NCBI RefSeq assembly: GCF_014701095.1
Contig: NZ_AP023439.1
Coordinates: forward strand, 5,258,001-5,322,000
Length of the DNA stretch: 64,000 nt
Source of the DNA: Streptomyces tuirus
GTDB lineage: Bacteria > Actinomycetota > Actinomycetes > Streptomycetales > Streptomycetaceae
Direction of reading: 5' to 3'
The notes under the pieces are model-generated. The model made no database searches and was not told the origin of the DNA. It saw nothing but the letters and a program-made list of their open reading frames with translations. Positions 57,263 to 64,000 of this stretch are shown here, piece after piece (position 1 is the stretch's first letter; each line of letters begins with the position of its first letter). The position numbers and the translations under genes are program-made.

Positions 57263-58441
57263 ATGCACCGCCATCTCGTCAAGAGCGCCCTGGTCGCGGG
57301 CGCCGCCCTCGCCGTCCTCTCCGCCTGCGGCACCGGGAGCGGGGAACGGACCTCCGAAGCGCGCGGCACCAAGGCCGCCGTGCCCGCCCCGCCGGAGAAG
57401 AAGCCCGTGAACGGCCTGCCGGGCATGCCGCCCGTCCTGGACCCCGAGGACGTGTACGCCGCCGACCGCCCGGGCAAGCTGTCCCCCGTCGTCAAGGACT
57501 TCCCGTCCCGGGTCTACGTCCCCAACACCGAGTCCGACACGGTCACCGTCATCGACCCGAAAACCTACGAGGTCATCGAGACGATCCGCGTGGGCCGGCA
57601 GCCCCAGCACGTCGTGCCCTCCTGGGACCTGAAGACGCTCTGGGTCAACAACAACCGCGGCCACACCCTCACCCCGATCGACCCGAAGACCGGCAAGGCG
57701 GGCAAGGACGTGGAGGTCCACGACCCCTACAACCTCTACTTCACGCCCAACGGCAGATACGCCGTCGTCATGGCCTCCCTCGACCGCGAACTGGTCTTCC
57801 GCGACCCGCACACCATGAAGGTGAAGAAGACCGTCCCGGTCTCCTGCTACGGCGTCAACCACGCCGACTTCTCCCTCGACGGCCGCTACTTCATCGTCTC
57901 CTGCGAGTTCAGCGGCGAACTGCTCAAGGTCGACACCGAGAAGATGGAGGTCGTCGGGCAGCAACGGCTGCCGTTCGAGGGCGCCATGCCGCAGGACGTG
58001 AAGGTCTCACCCGACGGCAAGAGGTTCTACATCGCCGACATGATGGCCCACGGCATGTGGGTCCTGAACGGCGACACCTTCACCGAGCCGACCCTGATGC
58101 CCACCGGCAAGGGCTGCCACGGCCTCTACGTCGGCCGCGACTCCCGCGAGATGTACGTGACCAACCGCGGCGAGGGCACCATCTCCGTCTTCGACTTCAC
58201 CCAGGGCAAACTGACCAAGAAGTGGAAGCTGCCCGACGGCGGCAGCCCCGACATGGGCGGCGTCTCCGCCGACGGCAAGGTGCTGTGGCTGTCCGGCCGC
58301 TACGACGCCGAGGTGTACGCCGTCGACACCCGCACCGGCATCCAGCTCGCCCGGATCCCGGTCGGCAGCGGCCCGCACGGCCTCGCCGTCTACCCACAGC
58401 CCGGCCGCTACTCGCTCGGCCACACCGGCATCTTCCGGTGA
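57263..58441 (+). CDS. YVTN-type beta-propeller lipoprotein
   Basis: 392 residues with a lipobox VLSAC-G after a short signal peptide, so it is anchored outside the membrane by Cys 22. The rest contains repeated propeller blades with the YVTN-like pattern: SRVYVPNTESDTVTVIDPKTYEVIETIRVGRQPQHVV, RYAVVMASLDRELVF, RFYIADMMAHGMWVLNGDTF and REMYVTNRGEGTISVFD. Such domains act as ligand- or quinol-enzyme-like scaffolds; the blade sequences lack recognised cofactor ligands. Its 3' end overlaps the convergent GNAT gene by 34 bp. Function unknown. Confidence 0.85.
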   Translation: MHRHLVKSALVAGAALAVLSACGTGSGERTSEARGTKAAVPAPPEKKPVNGLPGMPPVLDPEDVYAADRPGKLSPVVKDFPSRVYVPNTESDTVTVIDPKTYEVIETIRVGRQPQHVVPSWDLKTLWVNNNRGHTLTPIDPKTGKAGKDVEVHDPYNLYFTPNGRYAVVMASLDRELVFRDPHTMKVKKTVPVSCYGVNHADFSLDGRYFIVSCEFSGELLKVDTEKMEVVGQQRLPFEGAMPQDVKVSPDGKRFYIADMMAHGMWVLNGDTFTEPTLMPTGKGCHGLYVGRDSREMYVTNRGEGTISVFDFTQGKLTKKWKLPDGGSPDMGGVSADGKVLWLSGRYDAEVYAVDTRTGIQLARIPVGSGPHGLAVYPQPGRYSLGHTGIFR

Positions 58442-59085
58442 GACCCCGCTGAGGGGACGAGCAGCACTTCCGAGCCCACCGGCCGGTACCCGGCCGCCTG
58501 GAACGCCCGCAGACTGCGGGCGTTCCCCGCCGACACCTGCGCCCACACCGGCGCGCCCCCGGCCAGCCGCCGCGCCGCCGACACCAGCCGCCGCCCGACC
58601 CCGCGGTGCCGCGCCCCCTCCTCCACCTCGACGGCGACCTCCCAGCGTCCGGCCACCCCGCGGCCCAGCACGAGCACTCCGCCGTCCGTCGTCCACACGC
58701 GCACGCCGTCCCGCCGCCGCAGCGCCGACACCACGCGCGGATGCCCGGGGTCGTCGACCTCCCTGAGCGCGACCGGCGGCTCCCCGGGCAGCGCGGCACC
58801 CGTCAGCAGCACGTCGACCGTGTCGGACCTACGCCCCGTCCGGTCCATCAGGGCCGTCAGGAAACGGGCGTTCATCGTGGCAGCGAGGGCGTCGCACTCG
58901 GTACGGGCGAGGACGCCGCGCACCCAGTCGGGGTCCTCGTCCGTGAAGACCACCGAATGGGCCGTGAAGGCGAGAACCCCGGCGTCGCGGGCCGAGGGCT
59001 GGGGCACGATCGTCGTACCGCCGTCCGCCGGCGGGAAGACGCCCCGCGCCGCCGCGTCGAGGATGTCCGCCAGAGTGTCCGTCAC
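58408..59085 (-). CDS. GNAT-family N-acetyltransferase
   Basis: 225 residues from GTG 59085, preceded by AAGGAG with 6-bp spacing. The larger open frame to 60129 is a shadow of the MerR gene. The C-terminal half carries GNAT motif A, VEVEEGARHRGVGRRLVSAARRL, which binds the acetyl-CoA pyrophosphate, and NARSLRAFQAAGYRPVGSEVLL (motif B). The N-terminal half (about 1-120) matches no domain I recognise, although FTAHSVVFTDEDPDWVRGVL is typical of a Streptomyces GNAT group. It is divergent from the MerR regulator, which may control it. Substrate unknown. Confidence 0.88.
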   Translation of the reverse strand: MTDTLADILDAAARGVFPPADGGTTIVPQPSARDAGVLAFTAHSVVFTDEDPDWVRGVLARTECDALAATMNARFLTALMDRTGRRSDTVDVLLTGAALPGEPPVALREVDDPGHPRVVSALRRRDGVRVWTTDGGVLVLGRGVAGRWEVAVEVEEGARHRGVGRRLVSAARRLAGGAPVWAQVSAGNARSLRAFQAAGYRPVGSEVLLVPSAGSHRKMPVWPSE

Positions 59086-59097
59086 ACCGCGCTCCTT

Positions 59098-59127
59098 GAG
59101 TCTCCACCCGCTGGAGGGTCCAGACTC
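59098..59127. promoter_or_regulatory. MerR-type operator in the GNAT/MerR divergent promoter
   Basis: The palindrome CTCCA-CCCGC-TGGAG (59102-59116) sits inside a wider GAGTCT...AGACTC inverted repeat (59098-59127), within the 48-bp gap between divergent starts. Such short-spaced palindromes are normal for MerR-family binding sites. Confidence 0.6.
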
Positions 59128-59133
59128 GCAGGC

Positions 59134-60048
59134 ATGATCGACGACCGCACCGGACTGCTCACCATCGGCGAACTGGCCCGGGTCACGGGACTCACCGTGC
59201 GCACCATCCGCTACTGGTCCGACGAGGGCGCCCTGCCCCCGGCCGACCGGACCGCGGGTGGATACCGGCTGTACGACGCGGCCTGCGTGGCACGGCTGGA
59301 GCTGATCCGCACCCTGCGCGAGCTGGGCCTCGGCCTCGCGGACGTCCGCCGGGTACTGGCCGGCGAGACGACTGTCGCGCAGGTCGCGGCCGCGCACGTG
59401 GTCGCGCTGGACGCGCAGATCCGGGGGCTCAAGGTGACCCGTGCGGTGCTGTCGACCGTGGCGAAGCGGGGATCCGGCGCGGAGGAGATGACGCTCGTGA
59501 ACAGACTGGCACGGCTGTCGGCGGCCGAACGGCGGCGGATCGTCGAGGACTTCATGGCGGAGGTCTTCGAGGGGATCGACATGGCCGACCCTGACATCCG
59601 CCGCAGGCTGCGCTTCGCGGCCGCCCACCTGCCCGACGACCCCACGCCCGAGCAGGTGGACGCCTGGGTGGAGCTCGCCGAGCTGATCCAGGACCCCGGC
59701 TTCCGCGCGCAGATGCGGCAGATGATCGAGTTCAACGCCGCGGACCGGGGGCCCGACGTCCCGCCCGGTTCGTCCCTGTGGTTCATGAGCCGGCTCGTGT
59801 CGCTCGCCACCCAGGCACGGCGGCGCGGCATCGCCCCCGGCACCCCGGAGGCCGACGAGGTCCTCCGCGACCTGATCGGCGGCACGGACCGGGCCGTCGT
59901 ACTGGAACGCCTCACGGCCGCCTCCCATGGTCGGGTCGCCCGCTACCGCGAACTGCAGGCCATCGTCAACGGCCTCGACGCCCAGCCGACCTACGACGAG
60001 GAGTTCGCCTGGGTGGTCGCCGCGCTGGGGGCCCGCCCGGCCAGTTAA
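59134..60048 (+). CDS. MerR-family transcriptional regulator
   Basis: 304 residues from ATG 59134. The N-terminal winged helix reads LTIGELARVTGLTVRTIRYWSDEGALPPADRTAGGYRLYDAACVARLELIRTLRELGLGLADVRRVL, a canonical MerR DNA-binding region, followed by a dimerisation helix (VVALDAQIRGLKVTRAVLSTVA). The C-terminal ~170-residue all-helical domain is not a metal-binding loop (no cysteines) and probably binds an organic ligand. It is divergent from the acetyltransferase gene with a palindromic site between, suggesting joint regulation. Confidence 0.92.
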   Translation: MIDDRTGLLTIGELARVTGLTVRTIRYWSDEGALPPADRTAGGYRLYDAACVARLELIRTLRELGLGLADVRRVLAGETTVAQVAAAHVVALDAQIRGLKVTRAVLSTVAKRGSGAEEMTLVNRLARLSAAERRRIVEDFMAEVFEGIDMADPDIRRRLRFAAAHLPDDPTPEQVDAWVELAELIQDPGFRAQMRQMIEFNAADRGPDVPPGSSLWFMSRLVSLATQARRRGIAPGTPEADEVLRDLIGGTDRAVVLERLTAASHGRVARYRELQAIVNGLDAQPTYDEEFAWVVAALGARPAS

Positions 60049-60107
60049 TCTGACCTGCGTCAGACCTGCGCCGGCAGGAAGCACAGCACGAGATGAGGGG
60101 CGGATCG

Positions 60108-60320
60108 GTGGCGGACATCGAGGAAGCACGCAAGCAGTTCGAGCGGATCGATACGGACGGTGACGGCTTCATCACCGCTGCCGAGTTCAAGAGCGCCCTG
60201 GCCAAGTCGGGCGACTGGAACGTCACCGAGTCGGTCGCCGAGGTCGTCATCAAGACCCGCGACCTCGACGGCGACAAGCAGCTGAGCTTCGACGAGTTCT
60301 GGGCCTACCTGAACAAGTAG
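60108..60320 (+). CDS. cabB: Two-EF-hand calcium-binding protein
   Basis: 70 residues from GTG 60108 (AGGGGCGG upstream; ATG 60093 is an alternative). Two complete EF-hand loops are visible: DTDGDGFITAAEF (about 15-27) and DLDGDKQLSFDEF (about 51-63), each with Asp/Asn at positions 1, 3, 5 and Glu at 12, so both can bind calcium. No signal peptide: a cytosolic calcium sensor or buffer. Streptomyces have several such small Cab proteins; by synteny (from memory) this is CabB. Calcium influences aerial growth and spore germination in the genus. A terminator follows. Confidence 0.9.
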   Translation: MADIEEARKQFERIDTDGDGFITAAEFKSALAKSGDWNVTESVAEVVIKTRDLDGDKQLSFDEFWAYLNK

Positions 60321-60343
60321 GCCTGCGGCTCGCCCGTGCGCGA

Positions 60344-60378
60344 AGGGGCCCGGTCCATGATCCCCGGACCGGGCCCCT
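60344..60378 (+). terminator. Terminator after the EF-hand gene
   Basis: A perfect 13-bp stem (60344-60356 with 60366-60378) with a 9-nt loop. Confidence 0.8.
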
Positions 60379-60516
60379 CGCCGTGCCCCGGGGCGCCCGG
60401 ACAGCGGCTCGAGAACCCCTTCCCGCACCCGGAATAGCCCGTCCGCCCCCGAGGTTGACCCCGGTCACGAAGGCTTCACGCGGCGCTGTTCATCTCCGGA
60501 AGGGCAAGGCGAGGAC

Positions 60517-61179
60517 ATGAAGATCGGCATCATCGGGGCGGGCAACATCGGCGGCAACCTGACCCGGCGGCTCACGGCACTCGGGCACGACGTGGCCGTC
60601 GCCAACTCCCGCGGCCCCGAGACGCTCACGGCCCTGGCGGAGGAGACCGGCGCGACCCCCGTGACCGTCGGGGAGGCGGCGCGGGACGCCGAGATCGTCG
60701 TCGTCACCATCCCGCTGAAGGCGGTCCCGGACCTTCCCGCCGGCCTCTTCGACGGCGCGGCCGATGGCGTCGCGGTCATCGACACCGGCAACTACTACCC
60801 GCGCCAGCGCGACGGCCGGATCGCGGAGATCGAGGACGACGGCCTCACCGAGAGCCGCTGGACGGAACGCCGGATCGGCCACCCCGTCGTCAAGGCCTTC
60901 AACGGCACCTACGCCCAGGACATCCTGGACCGCCCGCTCCCCGCCGGTGACCCCGACCGCATGGCCCTCCCGGTGGCCGGCGACGACGAGGCGGCCAAGC
61001 GCACGGTGCGAGACCTGATCGACGCTCTCGGCTTCGACACGGTGGACGCGGGCGGCATCGACGACTCCTGGCGCCAGCAGCCCGGCACCCCGGTCTACGG
61101 CCTGCGGGGCGGAACCGAGGCGGTCACGAAGGCCCTGGCCGAGGCGTCCCCGGAGCGCACACCGGAGTTCAGCGGCTAG
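60517..61179 (+). CDS. NADPH-dependent F420 reductase-like oxidoreductase
   Basis: 220 residues. The N-terminal Rossmann fold has MKIGIIGAGNIGGNLTRRLTALGHDVAVANSRGPE: the GxGxxG dinucleotide-binding loop and the Ser-Arg pair after strand 2 favouring NADPH. DTGNYYPRQRDG and GHPVVKAFNGTYAQDI match the Fno/NADP oxidoreductase coenzyme-F420-dependent family, where the KAFN segment lines the deazaflavin pocket. In actinobacteria these enzymes link the NADPH and F420 pools, but paralogues of unclear activity are common. The convergent lysozyme gene ends only 2 bp away. Confidence 0.87.
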   Translation: MKIGIIGAGNIGGNLTRRLTALGHDVAVANSRGPETLTALAEETGATPVTVGEAARDAEIVVVTIPLKAVPDLPAGLFDGAADGVAVIDTGNYYPRQRDGRIAEIEDDGLTESRWTERRIGHPVVKAFNGTYAQDILDRPLPAGDPDRMALPVAGDDEAAKRTVRDLIDALGFDTVDAGGIDDSWRQQPGTPVYGLRGGTEAVTKALAEASPERTPEFSG

Positions 61180-61181
61180 CC

Positions 61182-61739
61182 TCAGGCGCCCTCCGCCCAC
61201 CTCCGCAGCGCCGCCTTGCTCTCGAAGTCGGCCACGTTCTTGTCGAGCGGGTCGTCGGTGTACTGGTGGAAGCGCCACTTCGCCTTGATGCGGGGCTTGC
61301 CCGCTGAGACGTAGTCGGCGATCCACAGGCCGTCGCCCGCATAGGAGGTGGTGTCGACGTTGAGCCAGAAGTGACGGTTGCAGTAGAGCACCACCTGGTT
61401 GTCCGGCCGGAGGTCCTTCAGCTTCCTGATGAACAGGTCCTTCTCCGCGTTGCTCGCGTGGGTCCCCTCGCTCGTGTTCTCCCAGTCGACGGCGAGGATG
61501 TCGCCCGCCCGGTCGGGGGCCTTGCTCACGAAGTACTCGGCCTGGGCCGTCAGGTTGCCGGGCCACAGGAAGTGGTAGAAGCCGACGACCAGCCCGGCGT
61601 CCCGGGCTCGTCCGGTCTGCGCGGCGAGCTTGGGATTGACGTAGGAGCGGCCTTCCGTCGCCTTGACGAAGACGAAGGACAGGCCGTCGGTGCCGTAGGA
61701 GGAGGACTGGTAGGCGCTCACGTCGATGCCGCGCAGCAT
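61182..61739 (-). CDS. GH25 lysozyme-like protein without signal peptide
   Basis: 185 residues starting directly with MLRGIDVSAYQSS, the first strand of GH25 (Chalaropsis-type) muramidases. The catalytic acidic residues are in DILAVDWEN, and FVFVKATEGRSYVNPKLA and WRFHQYTDD complete the family pattern. Unlike the secreted GH25 enzymes of Streptomyces it has no signal peptide, wall-binding domain or linker. It may be released by lysis, exported by a non-Sec route, or be a degenerate paralogue. Substrate, if active, would be the beta-1,4-MurNAc-GlcNAc bond of peptidoglycan. Confidence 0.87.
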   Translation of the reverse strand: MLRGIDVSAYQSSSYGTDGLSFVFVKATEGRSYVNPKLAAQTGRARDAGLVVGFYHFLWPGNLTAQAEYFVSKAPDRAGDILAVDWENTSEGTHASNAEKDLFIRKLKDLRPDNQVVLYCNRHFWLNVDTTSYAGDGLWIADYVSAGKPRIKAKWRFHQYTDDPLDKNVADFESKAALRRWAEGA

Positions 61740-61818
61740 GGGGGCTCCCTCTGGTGCGGGTGGGGCTGAAGTTCCCTTGGGTCAGGGGTTGTTGTTATGC
61801 CCCGCGAGGGCGGCCGTA

Positions 61819-61849
61819 CGCCGGGCGCGAGGAGGCTCGCGGCCCGGCG
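61819..61849 (-). terminator. Terminator after the MFS symporter gene
   Basis: Two stacked helices (61827-61831 with 61836-61840, and 61819-61826 with 61842-61849 across a one-base bulge) lie downstream of the MFS stop. Confidence 0.65.
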
Positions 61850-61882
61850 GTGGTGAACGCCGGTGGGTTCGGCGGTCGGTTT

Positions 61883-63292
61883 TCAGGGGGCGGGGGAGCC
61901 GGCCGGGGCGCGGGCCGGGTCGCCGGCGACGGCCTCCTGGTCGTCCAGGGAGACGTCCTTGGTCTCCTTGCCGAGCAGGAGCGCGATCAGCGTCAGCACC
62001 GCCATCGCCGAGAGGTAGACACCGACCAGCCACGGCGAGCCGTCCCCGGTCTCCCACAGCGCCACGGCGATGAACGGGGCGACCGCCGCCCCGAGGATCG
62101 AGCTGACGTTGTACGAGATGCCGGAGCCGGTGTAGCGCACGCTGGTCGGGAAGAGCTCCGGCAGCAGCGCGCCCATGGGGCCGAAGGTCATGCCCATCAG
62201 GGTGAAGCCGAGCACCAGCCACAGCACCACGCCGAGGGTGCCCAGTTCGATCAGCGGCACCCAGACCAGACCGAAGACCACGATCGCGGCGGTGACCGAG
62301 ATCAGGGTCATGCGCCGGCCGTAGCGGTCCGCGAGCGGTCCGGAGACCAGGGTGAACGCGGCGAAGAACAGCACACCGAAGATCATCATGAGCACGAACG
62401 TCGAGTAGCCGTACCCCAGTCCGGGCACGGCGGCGTCCTTCGCGGCGCGTCCGTAGCTGAGCGAGAACGTGGTCATCAGATAGAAGAGCACGTAGGTCGC
62501 CAGCATGATGAAGGTGCCCAGGACCAGCTGCTTCCCGTGGCTGCGCACCACCGTGGCGAGCGGCAGCCGCCGCACCCCGCCGGACTCGCGGGTCCTGGCG
62601 AAGACCGCCGACTCCACGAGCCGGGAGCGCACCCACAGGCCGATCGCGACCATCACGGCGGAGAACAGGAACGGGACGCGCCAGCCCCAGCTGAGGAAGG
62701 CCTCCGAGGGCTGCGAGGGGTCGGCACCGGCCGCGGACGGCAGGAGCGCGCCCATGCCCAGGAACAGGCCGTTGCCGATGATGAAGCCGAGCGGGGCGCC
62801 CAGTTGCGGGAAGGTGCCGTACAGGGCGCGCTTGCCGCTGGGGGCGTTCTCGGTCGCGACCAGGGCCGCACCGCTCCACTCGCCGCCGAGCGCGAAGCCC
62901 TGGGCGAGCCGCATCAGCACGAGCAGCGCGGTGGCCACCCAGCCGGCCTGGGCGTAGGTGGGCAGGACGCCGATGAGGAACGTGGCGATGCCCATGGTCA
63001 GGAGCGAGACGACGAGCGTCTTCTTGCGGCCGAGCCGGTCACCGAGGTGCCCGAAGACGACGGCGCCGACCGGGCGGGCGACCATCGCGGCGCCGAAGAC
63101 CGCGAACGACGACAGCAGTGCGGTGGTCGGGTCGCTGCTCGGGAAGAACAGCTGGGGGAAGACGAGCACCGCGGCGGTCGCGTAGATGTAGAAGTCGTAG
63201 AACTCGATCGTCGTGCCGATGAGGCTGGCGACGAGGACGCGGGACCTCGGGTTGACGGGCGTGGGGGCGGGACCGGTGGCTGGTGCGGGCAT
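61883..63292 (-). CDS. MFS metabolite:proton symporter (MHS family)
   Basis: 469 residues from ATG 63292; the longer frame to 63328 crosses a palindromic promoter element. Twelve transmembrane segments; MHS signatures are TTIEFYDFYIYATAAVLVFPQLFFP near the N-terminus, GHLGDRLGRKKTL (motif A), MRLAQGFALGGEWSGAALVATENAP and GALLPELFPTSVRYTGSGISYNVSS. Relatives import compounds such as proline/betaine, shikimate or alpha-ketoglutarate with protons; the substrate here is not determined. It lies downstream of sdaA on the same strand, with 100 bp between them. Confidence 0.92.
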   Translation of the reverse strand: MPAPATGPAPTPVNPRSRVLVASLIGTTIEFYDFYIYATAAVLVFPQLFFPSSDPTTALLSSFAVFGAAMVARPVGAVVFGHLGDRLGRKKTLVVSLLTMGIATFLIGVLPTYAQAGWVATALLVLMRLAQGFALGGEWSGAALVATENAPSGKRALYGTFPQLGAPLGFIIGNGLFLGMGALLPSAAGADPSQPSEAFLSWGWRVPFLFSAVMVAIGLWVRSRLVESAVFARTRESGGVRRLPLATVVRSHGKQLVLGTFIMLATYVLFYLMTTFSLSYGRAAKDAAVPGLGYGYSTFVLMMIFGVLFFAAFTLVSGPLADRYGRRMTLISVTAAIVVFGLVWVPLIELGTLGVVLWLVLGFTLMGMTFGPMGALLPELFPTSVRYTGSGISYNVSSILGAAVAPFIAVALWETGDGSPWLVGVYLSAMAVLTLIALLLGKETKDVSLDDQEAVAGDPARAPAGSPAP

Positions 63293-63300
63293 CGTTCGGC

Positions 63301-63314
63301 TTTCACGTGTGAAA
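63301..63314. promoter_or_regulatory. Palindrome TTTCAC-GT-GTGAAA upstream of the MFS gene
   Basis: Perfect 6-bp arms with a 2-bp spacer, 8 bp before the ATG. The position over the promoter/start region is suitable for a repressor. Confidence 0.45.
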
Positions 63315-63392
63315 CATGGGCCCTGCAACGATGTCAGTCATCTCGTTTTCCGGTATCACCATCTCGCATGGCGAGACGCCCGCCGTCCGGGC

Positions 63393-64000
<608 letters not shown>

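Overview
The window is high-GC actinobacterial chromosome with strong G/C bias at third codon positions, frequent GTG/TTG starts and AAGGAGG-type ribosome binding sites. Gene content and order (thioredoxin-TPR, pyk-ackA-pta-pfkA, glgB-pep2-treS-glgE, glgP, tandem secreted M4 proteases, EF-hand protein, sdaA) point to Streptomyces. From memory, not from a search, the order matches the S. coelicolor SCO5419-SCO5469 neighbourhood. No rRNA, tRNA, CRISPR array, complete transposon or prophage was found, and most of the window reads as conserved core-arm chromosome.

Layout. 1-4.3 kb: the 3' part of a thioredoxin/TPR gene, a 620-bp gene-free region with three TTAC...GTAA palindromes, then a three-gene operon of unknown function (secreted DUF6230 protein, DUF6114 membrane protein, low-complexity secreted protein). 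4.3-10.4 kb: a central-carbon block with pyruvate kinase, acetate kinase, phosphotransacetylase and 6-phosphofructokinase. 10.4-18.9 kb: a helix-turn-helix protein, a truncated flavin/F420-enzyme remnant beside a 112-bp inverted-repeat element, a carbohydrate ABC importer with a DasR-like operator, a CitA/CitB-type two-component system and a dicarboxylate symporter with a terminator-like hairpin in its leader. 19-25 kb: a TetR/14-TM efflux pair sharing three operators, a HelD-type RNA polymerase-recycling ATPase, and two paralogous small membrane proteins.

25-38 kb: the GlgE alpha-glucan/trehalose pathway. glgE-treS-pep2-glgB run on the minus strand and glgP stands divergently on the plus strand across a secreted subtilase; glgX lies further right at 50.5-52.7 kb. 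TreS makes trehalose-derived maltose, Pep2 phosphorylates it, GlgE polymerises maltose-1-phosphate, GlgB branches the product, and GlgP and GlgX degrade it. This GlgB carries a histone-H1-like Lys/Ala/Pro extension of about 400 residues with tandem DNA repeats. 38-43 kb: a DUF1990 protein and two tandem M4 metalloproteases sharing perfectly identical DNA blocks. 43-50 kb: a four-gene, translationally coupled operon of two heterodimeric ABC exporters.

52-64 kb: two tandem L,D-transpeptidase lipoproteins, an apparently leaderless enoyl-CoA hydratase, an RsbW-like ATPase, a beta-propeller lipoprotein, a GNAT/MerR divergent pair, a small EF-hand calcium-binding protein, an F420-type oxidoreductase, a GH25 lysozyme without a signal peptide, an MFS metabolite:proton symporter and the 3' half of L-serine dehydratase, cut by the window edge. 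The best candidates for undescribed biology are the DUF6230/DUF6114 operon with its palindrome-rich promoter, the GlgB extension, and the ABC exporter pair with complementary nucleotide-site loss.
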